From Pyrocephalus nanus (Eukaryota > Chordata > Aves > Passeriformes > Tyrannidae): 64,000 nucleotides of DNA. Numbering within the stretch: the first letter of the stretch is position 1; each line of letters starts with the position of its first letter. Location: NCBI GenBank assembly GCA_038380795.1, contig CM076268.1, positions 24,127,501-24,191,500 of the forward strand, read 5' to 3'. The notes beneath the pieces were generated by a model, which had not been told where the DNA came from, ran no database searches, and saw nothing but the letters and a program-made list of their open reading frames with translations. The position numbers were made by a program, and so were the translations under genes. This document shows positions 50,027-61,421 of the stretch, piece by piece.

Positions 50027-53000
50027 AGGTGTGCTGTCTGTAAAGCTGCAACATTATTTTGTTTTTCCATCTCTTTACAGTTTATGGAAAAGTATGGACA
50101 GCTGCAAGATAATGAAGCTTTGTAAGTTCACTCAGCAACTCTCACAGCTCTACTAGAACTATTTGTTTATGAAATGGAGCAACATTTCTTTCTGGCATCC
50201 ACTAATAGCAACTGTGGAAGGTGTCTTTGGTGTGAATAGTGAATGGAAATAATGAAACGCTTCTCACAGTTTCTTTTTTTGGGTTTCTACTGTTTTGTTT
50301 CAATATCTTGACTGTCTTTTAAACCATAGTTGCTGTTAAATTTGGGTAACTTGTATCAGAGATCTATTATTGCACATCCTGATGTCCAGTATATCTGTCA
50401 GTCTGTGCAATGGTCTCACGACTTACCAGGCAATGACAGGTGGACAAACATGCCATGCTAATAAGAATCTTCCAGTCAGGTAAACAAAAGCATAGAAACA
50501 GTGTCATGAAACGTGGTTTATCTTTCAAGGCCCTGTGCTATCTTTAGGTAGTATTATCTGGATTATACTAGTGTCTACTAACCCCCGGCAAAATTATCAT
50601 TGCCTAATGCATCTAAGAAGCAATGAAGAAAAGCAGAAATGAAATTAGACAGCCATCATTATTTACCCATGGCTACATAGCAGGTGAATGGCAGAACCAA
50701 AACTTTAACACATATGCTCTGTTTTCTTGTTTTCTGCTCTTTGTGCTTTCACTAAAAGTATCTGACTACACTAAATTATACTGTTGAAAGTTTTGTTCAT
50801 GGTATATTTTTAATTTTAATGATATAGTATATTTTCTTGCTTTCTTTTCATTTATGGCACAAGAGGCACTAAACCATGTAAAAGTATGAATTAAAGTCTG
50901 GTGTGTAAACAACAAGAGATTCATACACCATGAGTACTTTGTATAAATAAATGTAAGACAAGAAAGACAAACCAAAATAAATATTAAAAACTTAATAGTT
51001 CTAGTAAGGAAAATGCTTGTATGGGGATTAAAACACTTTATGTATCCTTCAATATCAATTGGTTTTTATGCTTACCACTTGAGCAAAGCAGTTGAGGAGC
51101 GAATCCTCTGCTTAGAGACTGGAATATTAGACCTTTGCTTTAACCAGATAAACATGGGTGATGGAGAAAAACCATGCATGTTTTATTCTGATTGATGGCA
51201 GAATTTTTATATAGTGATGTAATGAAAAGTTTTCTGGAGTTATTTTTCTTTAGAGCTGAGTAAGTACTAGAGTTATATCAACAGCAGAAACATGGGAGTT
51301 TGGTAAACATTTTTGTCAATACTTAACTTACGGTGAAGAGGAAAAACACCAGAAACTTACTTAGACCACTTTTATTATTCTCACTCTTACGGTGTATATT
51401 TTTGACTCTGCAGTTCATGGGAGGAAAAATGATGGATGATATACAAGAAAAATCTCTGAGTTATGTTCTACACTTTTTCTGAAATTTGTAGTATACCAGA
51501 ATTCATTCTTGGTCTTTATCTCCCCCAGCTTACAAGTTGAATCTCTGTGATTATATATAAAGTCAGTTGCATTGCCATCAAAATCTTGTAGTCAAATCAG
51601 GATGTATTTCCTAAAGAACATCTGCAGATCAGGAGAGGGAATCTTTCCACTGACTTCTTTGAATCTCACTGTAATTCTCTCTTTAAAGCTTTACAAATAG
51701 AAGATCTGGAGGTATTTGCATATCTGCTTAACCTCCCGAAATACTAGAGGTAGTTAAATTCTTATACCTTTAGACTTTGATGAGATTTTTATCCTTAGTT
51801 CTCCCTTTCCTCTCATCCAATTCCCACTCCCAATCTATCCTTCTTCCCCAGTTTGATTTCAGCCCCCATTCTTTTTTACCATGTTTTATATATAGTTCTC
51901 TCTTAATTCCTGATGGGAGGAGGAAAATGATTGGTTAGATATACAAACTATGTTTCAAAAACAAATACAGAGTGTATCGAGATAAATAGCTTGAATATTT
52001 TGTATACTGCAAAAATTTTGTCTTGTGCTGAATGTTCCTGAGTTGGGAATTTTTTGTCAGAGCATCCCTTTTGTAAAAGTTAGTCAGTGTAGTCATTTGA
52101 AAATTAATGAGAGAACCTGATATTTCACAATACTTTGTGCTGATAAATTTAGTACTGAAATGTCAAATCTCTCCAATTTTTCAGGGGTACCAAGTGGGAA
52201 TGGACTCCACTGCAGGATTTGACCCTGAGTTTACATAATCCCTGAATGGCAAGGTTTATATTCTTAAGGTTAAATCATGCAAGCTAATTTTCCATTATAT
52301 TTAAATGAGTGAGAAGCCTGTATAACAAAGTCAGTTATTTACCTAGCTGGTTGATTGACTCTTTGCTATTGCCTCAAGTGAAGGGGAAATACCAACATGA
52401 TCTTGTTAGTCTTCGGTCATAGATGCAATGGTTTCCATAAAGCTTTTTCAGGTAATAATACCTGTTTCTCACTACTGTAGATATGAAATTATTAGTGGGA
52501 AGATATCTTGATATGAAAAGGTTGCTTTATCAGGCTATGTTGTTGCTGTAAATGTTTCCTAATTATCTCTGTTATGGTAGAAATCTGAAAAAGTGTAAAT
52601 TGAGTGCTTTGCATAATTTATAAAAGCTGAATGTTTCCTAATTAGTTCTGTTAAGTTAATGATACTGCAGCCTCATTTCTCCATGGCCCTGAGCAATGAC
52701 CTTTACCCTCCTCATTTTTAGCACTTTCTTTTAGTTCAAAAACATGTGGTGACCTTCCTCATCTCAAACGATCTTTGGCAGACATAATGCTTTGGAAAAT
52801 GTTACAACTCCTTTCTCCCCTCTCCCTTTGAAAGTAAAGAAATGACCTGCTTTATGCAGGCGGAGTTAAAGCCTGATTTATACAGATCCTCTGAAGAATG
52901 CTGGTGAAGTGCATTCTTTCAGTGTTTTCATAGAAACTGATGTGAGCTGCATTAGCAGAAGATGTGAAAATGGTGAGGTGGGGGAGAGAAAAACCTCTCT

Positions 53001-54887
53001 CAAAAGGATTCTAAAATAACATTTTGCATCCTCGAGTAATTCCCAGCTCTCCCTGGCAACCATTCATTTCTTCCAAACAGCAGAAATTTGCAATATGAAA
53101 GTGGATTGGCTTGCTTTTCCCATGGGGCTCTGTATCTCTTCATCCACCGCCTAGGGTAAAAAGCAATGCATACGTTTACAATATAAATGTGATTTAATCG
53201 ACCTCCCTGTCAGCGAGAAATGGCAAGCATATCAAACAAGTCCAAGATGTTAGGAAGGAAAAATCATAAATTATTCCAGTGATGAGTTTCTGAACAGCAT
53301 TTTGGAATCCTAGATGATTCTATGTAAAGCTGTTCCTTGAAACAATAATTAAGATAATTCTGTATGACAAGGAGAAAAATGTTAAGTTTTGTATGAAATG
53401 TGCTTTATGTTTAGAAAGCTGAATGTTCACTGTATTGATCAGAAATTCCCTTAGCTGCTGCAGTGCAAAGCTAAAACTAATTGAGTAATTCACCATTTTA
53501 TTTGTAAGTCCTTATTTATTTTTTATCCTATGCAAAATCAGTTGGCTTCTAAATCAGGAACATGGTAGGTTTCTTTGTGGCTGTGTCTCTGTGAATATAT
53601 GCTGTGAGGTCTGCAATGACAGTATCTTTTTGAGTTGTGAATATACAGCTCTGTGAAGAAAAAAATATTTATTATTATTATTTGGATTTCTGTTGCTTGA
53701 AAGACACTTGAGTTTTCCTGAGGAGATAAGCAAAGGTTTGGGTTTTTTTTTTGTTAGTGAGAAAGTGCTTGTAGACTATTATGCCACTTAGTTTGTCTAA
53801 AGGAACTGCTTCCAGACTGTTTTCCTATTCATAGGTAAAAATGCATAGGTTTTTTTATATCCTTTATTTCTTAAAAAATACAGGAAGGTGGGAAAAGGAT
53901 TCTTTTGGCATGTGGGACAGGTCCCTACATTAATAAAGCATGGATCAAAACACAGGGACCTAAGTTCCTCATTCTGTGCTGGGATTTTTGGTACCCTCCA
54001 GATCTCTTTCTGCAAAATATCTAGTCATGTCAACATAGGATTACTGGAGGGACCCAGCTGTGTTAAATTTGTGCATACCAGAGAGATATCAGGACTGTAT
54101 TTTCAGGATACTTTCCCTTCCTGACTTTGACCGGTAGTTCTTTTCACTATTCATATAACATTGCAGTAGTTGGTGGAAAGCCTAATTTTACCATTTGTTC
54201 TGTAGACCAGAGATTTGGCATGTTGCTTTTTTTTTCCAGTCTACTTTATCCTTTTAATAATGAAAAATGCTTCCTGTTGACCCATGCCCTCCTTTACAAT
54301 GTTTAGTTTTTACATAGTTTATTTTTGATTTTTCTCCTTTCCCCCGTGTTAGGAATTTACAATTTTATTTACAGTCTTATCCCCATGATCACTTGCTTCA
54401 TATCTTTGTTATGACTAAGGTTTTGCTTAAACCTGAGGTGTTCTAGTAGATTTTTTCCAAGTAATTTCCCCAATTTAATGTTTTGACCTGGTGTGGTATG
54501 TTTCTTTCAAATTCCTTTGACAGAATGTGTAGTTTTTGAACTTTACACTTGGATTCTTGGCTCTAGCACACTTTGAATTACTGCCTTTCTCCCCCTCTGT
54601 TGAATAAATTATAGTTCCTACCTCTTAGAGGACTGTCATACTGTCTCCTTCACTGACCTCATGTTCTTAATTCACTTGAGAATTTCTTGTTATTTAGCTT
54701 AACCTCTTGTGTAGTTTTGCTTTCTTCCTCTGCAGTGCATTTTCTTTTTGTGCTCTCAGAACTTCAATATATAATCTTCCCAGACTCCTTTTGTAACTGA
54801 TGTTTTAAAAGGTAGAACATCTTAAAGGTCTTTATAGCAAGGTTGATATCTCTAGTATCCTGGCAAGATTCCAGTTTAAGTAATTAC
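50027..54887. other. non-coding stretch
   Basis: No supportable gene. A 24-bp imperfect direct repeat (AATGTTTCCTAATTA...) occurs at 52551-52574 and 52630-52653. About 52.54-52.76 kb and 53.09-53.25 kb look like conserved non-coding DNA, with isolated CpGs (ACCGCCTAGG, GCATACGTTTAC, TTTAATCGACC) in AT-rich context. Confidence 0.6.
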
Positions 54888-55020
54888 CTCTGTCTTTCTA
54901 AATTCTTCTTCCCCTTTGAACTGAATGTGATGGTGCCTCTCTTCCTGCCCATCACTACTGTGTGCATTGCTAAGCAGTCCTTGTGCTTCAGCCTGCAGCT
55001 TCCCTGCTAGATTGTCCTGT
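54888..55020 (-). other. candidate exon on the minus strand
   Basis: On the minus strand an acceptor (TTTCCCTTTTGTCCC, then CACATCAG) ends at 55021 and a donor (ACAGAG|GTAATTAC) lies at 54888. The 133 bases between are open; after a partial first codon they give 44 codons including NLAGKLQAEAQGLL and ERHHHIQFKGEEEFRKTE, hydrophilic and helix-like. I do not recognise the product. A 63-codon frame contains it and stops only four codons into the putative intron. Splice-like pairs are common by chance; the good acceptor plus compositional look make it worth a check. Confidence 0.25.
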
Positions 55021-57566
55021 CTGATGTGCATTGGGACAAAAGGGAAATTTAAGACACTATTTATCATTTAACATGCAAGCCATCTTCTCCCTTTTTTATG
55101 CTTTAAGTCCCGTGACTCAGAGACTGTTCTTATTGAGTGCTTCTCTCTGCCATTCCAGTAGGTTTAGTGCCCTATTTGTCCTACAGAGCACTTCTGCAGT
55201 ACTTTGGATATTTTGTCCAACCTGTTCCTCTCCCTTTCTCTCACGTCTCCTGTCACGGATATTGATTTCCTCTCCCCCACCTCCACTTTAATTTCCCACC
55301 CTCCATTGTTATACCCAGTCTTTTTTCTGTGCTTTAAAATACTCTGTTTCTAGTAAGGTTCTCTGTTCGTGCAGGACTATTTCAGCTCACAAGTCAATGG
55401 TGTGCACGTGCATCCTGTTCACTTCATGATTCTACAAGCATAATACCTATGCATAATACCTTTCCCTAATGTCTATGCCTCAACAGGAAAACCAAACTCT
55501 TAGGACTCTATTCAGGCTTCAGTAGGCATAGGTCAAATCCATCTGGTTTTTCAGTCTGTCTGTATAATCTAAGGGGGTCTCATTGCAGAGGGAGATGAAA
55601 ATGTCTCAAATCTCCACAGCACTCATGTTGCACAGTAAATGAGGAGGGGTTGGTGTGTCACTTTTGGTCCTGTTCTGAATTACACGTCTTGGTGCAGGAA
55701 TGGATGCTGTAACGGCCTGTAACAATCAATAGCTGGTACTAACCACCTGCTCCCAAAAGGCTTCAGAGGCTGCGAGTAGAAGTGCACTGATGAACTTCAG
55801 AAACGGGGTCTTCTCCTTTCTTGATGCTTTGGCCTCTCAGAAGGGAGGGTGACTGTGCCACACTGCCTAGTGAAAGCCCTGGCAAATGAAATAGTATGGA
55901 AGTGCCTCTTTCCCTGAGCTCCCAGTCTTTTTCTTAAAGGAAGGTTTTCTTCTAAAATATGCAGTGTTACAATAATAGATTATGATGGCTCCTAGTGTAA
56001 AATAATTGTCCTGAATTGCCATGCTGAATGAATCAGATGCTGACGTTGTGCACTGGGATGAACATAGCAAGAAATCTTAAGAGCTTGGCTACCATGTAAG
56101 AGTTAGGCTGGTTACTTGATGTAGCCTTTGTGAGTCATGCTAGGGTCAACAATGAGATAATAAGGCTAGCTAGGTTAGGAGCAGCATAAATCTCTGAGGC
56201 ATTAGCACGAAGTTGTTTTTAACCCTCCAAAATAGATACATTTTTTTGCTGAAGAACTTCAGCTTGCATAAAATACAAGCTATCTGAGAGAGAGCAGCTA
56301 CTGCTCTGCTAAGTATATGATTATGGTACAATGTCATGTGAAATGTAGCAAAATCAACAGAAAGTTTCAGATGGCAATTAAATGGCTTAAAAACAGAACC
56401 ACACTCACCAGAAAATTTACCTCACAAAATCTTGCACACAGTAATTTAGGGCTCATATTATTGTGTTCTTTAAATTAGTGTCTGTAGCTACCTGCAGCCA
56501 TTGGCATTATTGTACAGTTTCTTTAAGCCTTCAATGTTTCTCAGCTCAAGGGAAAAAAAAAAGATTGCTATATTAGTTCTTCACATTAATGTCAGCCGAC
56601 ACTTTTTCAAAGAGTCTAAGGAGTGGATCACTAAGAGTGGTCAATAGCAAGGTATATAATTAAGGAAAAGCAATAATATATCTGTCATAACCATAGAAAC
56701 AGTCACATTGAACTACAGGCATGACAGCATTGGTGTGACTGATGCAGATTCATGTGACAGTCACTGTGTGACTGATTCAATGATAATTGAAGACATAGAG
56801 ATGCAAAGCAGCATGAGGAAGAGCACAGCAAGTAGAAATTAAATATATGGTGGAGAGAGATGTGTTTCTAACTGGATTATTTACATATTCAAATTTAAAT
56901 GGAGAACCTTCTCTTATTCAGTAAAGTAACTGTAACCAATAATAATGGGTTTCCCCCCTGCCCTCCCCCAAACTGCAGTACAGGGAAGGAAAAGAAAGGC
57001 TGGTAGTAATTTATTGTATTTCCTTTCATTTTCATGAAAACAGTGTTAAAAAGAGACAAAGCTTACAAATCAGCATTAAGTAGCAGGAAAACAATCTACT
57101 TGAACAATAAACACTGCAGCATCACTGAAGAATACAGTTAGAAACCTGGAGCATTGTCGATATTGCTGTGAGCAGATGGACTGTAAGCACATTGACTGCC
57201 AAACCTCCCGAAACCCCCACACACCAGACATGGCTGCATGGCAGGACATTTGAGTGAGTGGCAGCTTGCTAACTCCTCTCTGGCATCTGAGTTTCAAAAT
57301 TAGGTGGATATAGAAATTCATATTTTTGTATATATGTATACAAATAAATATATGACAAGGCTAATACTTACAGTGATCTCATACTTATGTCACGTGGATA
57401 ACCTACCACTTTAAGTATATTATTGATTGATGATGCAAACTGTGGCCCAAAATCTGATTGTCGTAGCAGTGACAGCATCCTCTGCCATGGGCACTACCTC
57501 CGTCAGGGCAGGGCAGAGCAGCAGACCTGGGCACCACAAGATGGATACAGGAGAACCTGTGTGTTC

Positions 57567-57580
57567 CTACCATCTGGTGG
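57567..57580 (-). promoter_or_regulatory. CTCF-like core motif, minus orientation
   Basis: On the minus strand CCACCAGATGGTAG fits the CTCF core CCASYAGRKGGCRS at 13 of 14 positions, again with T for C at position 12. It points toward the + strand site at 36736, the convergent arrangement seen at loop anchors. Binding is inference. Confidence 0.35.
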
Positions 57581-58716
57581 CCAGCAAGTGTTTCTAGAAG
57601 CAGAGTGAACTGTGAACTGTGCAACTGGTGAACTGTGGCATTGGAAGGAGAATAAGATTTATTTACTGTAGCTGTCAGAACTGAGAAGGACATTACTACA
57701 AGTCTTTTTAAGATATAAAGCAAAACAGTATTACAGCACCACCATCAAGGCCAAGAAGCTGTGAGCCTGTTGCTACATGCAAATAGTTTTTTTTCTCTGT
57801 TGTATGTTTTTCTCCCAACTCCTGTAAGTAATGTAGGACTATTGTGGAAAAAAAATCCTTCGAATAAGGATCCTTTGATGTGGAGTCTTTGTTCTGGAAT
57901 GGTAATTTTTCTCTAGTAACTGTTAAGAAGAGCAGGATCTCCTATGACTTGAGACATACCAGTTGAAAAAAGGGCCAAAAATGTGCCAGAGTCCGTCACC
58001 AACTGCCATATGTGGCACAAAGAATGACATATTTTATTAAAAATAATCCTATTTTAGCAGCAGTTCATGACCTTCATTTTGGATGGCATCAGGCCTCCTG
58101 AGTTGTAAATATTCTTTTACACAATGTTGTGCAGAGTCTTCTCTGGACAGTCAAGTGATGCCAAATGTTTCATTTTAAACTTGAAGAAAAGAAATACATA
58201 TATATTTCTAGTTCTCAATAATGTTCTTTTCTGATAAAATGCAAGTAGAGTTTTGTCTGCTTTCTAGAAATATGTTTAGTTTTATGCTGGAAAAGATGTT
58301 CTGTATTTTGACGAGTCTGCTTGATGCTATAAATTTTTCTGGAAAATACAAGGGCAGGACAGAGTGAGAAAGAATGAAGTGCACTGAAAATAAAGAAAGG
58401 GCATGAAAGAGATTTCAAAAAATATGTAGGCAAGGAAGGATGTAACACCCATTAATATTAACAGACCTTAATCTACTGCAACACTAAGGATCCAGTGTGC
58501 ATTTTGGAACACACAAAATTTTACTGAAAATCAGAGTTTAGGCAATCTTAAACAGCTGATTCACTTCCAACCTTGGCTAGGACTTCTAAAATTTATATAT
58601 ATACACACACCCCTATGTGTTAACTGATATGTGTATTTTGAACCTTTAAAAGTCATTTAATGCTTTTAAGATATTTTAGAATGTTATATATTTTAATAGC
58701 TCCTCTGTAGCAGTCC

Positions 58717-58764
58717 TGTGTAGTAAGCACTATAGGCATTTTGTGTAGTAAGCATGATAGGCAT
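58717..58764. repeat. two-copy tandem duplication, period 25
   Basis: TGTGTAGTAAGCACTATAGG at 58717 is repeated from 58742 with two differences over 23 bases. This is a small slippage duplication with no visible coding or RNA context. Confidence 0.85.
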
Positions 58765-61109
58765 GCCCTCTAAGGTAATAAAAATGGAATTAATAAAAAT
58801 CTTACTAATTGTAAATTAACACTTATAATTTACTTATGTATTTGTGTATTAAATTTCTCTAGTCGGGACTTATGTGCACATGGCCATACATACCTACACA
58901 CTGTATCTGTGCAAGCGTGTATACACGTCTCCTGAAATACACAGGACATTCTCCCTGTCAGTGATGAGTTACTCCACAGCTAGCAGAAAGGAGTTGCAAA
59001 ACAGAATGTTCTAGGGGTTAGACTACTCATCAAGAGATAGGTTTTAGGAAAACAGCTCAAGAACAAATTGAAAACAAATCTGGTGTCAGATTTGTACATA
59101 CATTCAATGTTATTCCCTCTTTTCAGTCATGATCCACTTCTGTGTTTGTATTAAATCAGTCCACCTTGGTTGACTCTGCTACTCTGTGTCCTTGCTACTT
59201 CTCTCCTTCTTGTTTAAGCAGGTACCTCTAGACAAAATGATATGGTCATCCTTGCACTATTATCTTTGTAGTTTTAGCATCAGTAGAAGGTATGTGTATC
59301 AAGAGAAAGCAGCATAAACTGCAAACCACGAATTTAAAAACCTGTCAGAAAAATGGATGACAAAAAAAATGAGATGAAGTAAATGTTAATCTGAGCTCCT
59401 AGTAAATGTCAATCTGACCATGCTAAGTTAATTTAAACACTCTTTCTTCTATTAAAGTATAGTACACAGAATTCAGTGCTCCTCAGTATATTAGTCTCTG
59501 TGCTTGCCCTATAGGGAATCAAAGTTAACCTTATACACCAATGGTGTTATATGTACTCTTTGTTCAGACCTGGTGTTTCATATGATCCCAGATTTGTCTC
59601 TCTTTCTCTCAGTATGGACAAGTTTTCTTTAGGCATGTATAATTTAAAACTATTATGACTCGTGCATTTTCAGGGACCAGAATCAACACTGATCTTACTT
59701 TGAATATTTTTCTGGCGAGGTTCTTTTTGTGAAGTTCTCAACTAATATGTGTTAAAACTATTAAAGCTATATCACAGGCCCATTGACATATTAAATATAG
59801 GCATAACCCATTACTATTAACCTTACAACTCTTAAGTAATAAAAATCCTGCATGCACCTTTACTAGCTAAAGTTATACTGTAACATGCAGTATTGTAAAA
59901 GAGCAAATAAAATACTGTTTGGAAAAAAATATCATATAGACCTCCATTATCTTCCCCAAAGTACTCTATTAAAATGCTTGCACTGTTTAGGGCAGTATCC
60001 ATTTCCATTCAGTTTTTAGACTTTGGAGAGTTCTTGGGACTGGACAAGTATAGGACACAAGTTGGGATAATCCAAATAGATATTAGTGAGTTTGTGTTCC
60101 AACCATGAGGGTGGTTTGACACTCACGATGTGATTCACAGGGCTTGTTTTCTAGAGCTCCAGCAAATGGAGTTGATGCTTCACTAAAGGGAGTAAAGTCT
60201 GTTTATCACTAGTCGTGAAAGAGACTGCATTTACCTGCAGCTTTGTTCGTGAACAAAGGCTGATTTCTGCAGTCTCCTGCAGGAAGACCTTTATAGGGAC
60301 TAAAGAAGGACTTTTTTTTTTTTTTTTCCTCAGAGATATTTTTTTGGACTGTCTGCAGACCTTGGAAACATCACGCTGTCCCTTATCAGAATAACATGCT
60401 TGAGTTTTTCTCTATGATCTTGATGTATTTTGGAACTTCTGCCCCATTCTTTTTAAAATGATAACTCAAGGAGAAAGGATTCTACATTTAAGCTGCCTGC
60501 ATCTTAATCATTATTTCACGCTGTTCCTAAGGTGGCTCTCACTTCTTTTCTCCCTTCTTTATTACATTATCATCAAACTTCTCTTGAAGCTTTTTCTCTT
60601 TGGATTGCTTGCTTTCATGAATATGGGTACTGTCCTGAAAACAAGTCTTCTGATCCACAGGCTCTTTAGCTCACTTCTAGACTCCTCTGATCATTAGAGA
60701 CTCTATTCACAAAGAGGAAAAATACAGCTGAAAGGAAGAATTCCCTTTAGCGACTTCTAGAGGAAATGGGCATTGAAAGGGCAAAGCAGAGATACTGCAC
60801 CCCTCAGTAATCCAGCCAAGAGATTAATAGTCAAGATAAAAACAGAAAAATATAATTATTCTCACTTCATTTCCTTTCTTGGAAAATATAAGAGCAGGCA
60901 AGACCTTCACAACCCTGATTCCCAGGTTGCTATCTCCCTATCACACTTGTGTGACTTGAAGCACATGGCAGCCTTAGTAGTAAAACTAAGTGAATAATTC
61001 ATGGTTAACAGCTTATTTGATGAATTACTGAAGCCCCTTTTTCTGTTTGTGCAGAGTTTCTAGCAGATGACAATGTCTTCCAACTTATGTATTATTCAAA
61101 TTTTTTCAA

Positions 61110-61111
<2 letters not shown>

Positions 61112-61152
<41 letters not shown>
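61112..61152 (+). repeat. 41-nt T run
   Basis: The longest homopolymer in the window, followed by CCCC. On the minus strand it is a 41-A tract preceded, 18 to 23 bases upstream, by AGTAAA, a known weak polyadenylation signal, so it might be the tail of a retroposed copy. It could equally be plain homopolymer expansion. Confidence 0.85.
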
Positions 61153-61169
61153 CCCCTTAATATGCTGAT

Positions 61170-61421
61170 TTACTGCAAGCAGCTTTCCATGTACTGAGCA
61201 GTAACAGACTCTGGACACTGCAACTGGTCCCCAAAGCTATGTGGGGACAGTTTGTCTTCCAGTTGGCTGAGCATAACCTTTAACTGAGGAAAAGTATTCA
61301 GAAAAGAGGAAATGCTCATGCTTTGTTTTTCATATAGAGAGTCAGCAACTGGTTTGAAATTCCCTGTAATTTCCTTATCTTTTCCCTTTCTGGATAACAG
61401 AGGCATTGGATGAGGCGTCAT
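61170..61421 (-). pseudogene. unassigned 83-codon frame ending next to the 41-nt A tract
   Basis: On the minus strand an 83-codon frame stops (TAA within CAGTAAATCAG) 17 bases before the start of the A tract. The translation is plausible as a globular fragment (KPVADSLYEKQSMSISSFL, LKVMLSQLEDKLSPHSF) but matches no family I know. The layout of frame, stop, weak poly(A) signal and A tract resembles the 3' end of a processed retrocopy. Against this, retrocopies are rare in birds, the frame is short, and no 5' boundary or target duplication is visible. Treat as a lead only. Confidence 0.15.

Larger units (their letters stand above)
55021..61111. other. non-coding stretch
   Basis: No supportable gene. 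It includes a pyrimidine-rich tract near 55.2-55.33 kb, a cluster of GTGTGACTGAT/TGATTCA motifs at about 56733-56780, a CTCF-like site at 57567-57580, four GTGAACT-type units at 57605-57634, a two-copy tandem duplication at 58717-58764 and a 16-nt T run at 60312-60327. A 106-codon minus frame at 57403-57723 has no family motif. Confidence 0.6.

Noticed and set aside
49509..50156. 215-codon + strand open frame, the longest in the window
   Set aside because: It lies almost wholly on the antisense strand of a CR1 3' fragment; CR1 antisense reads commonly stay open by chance.
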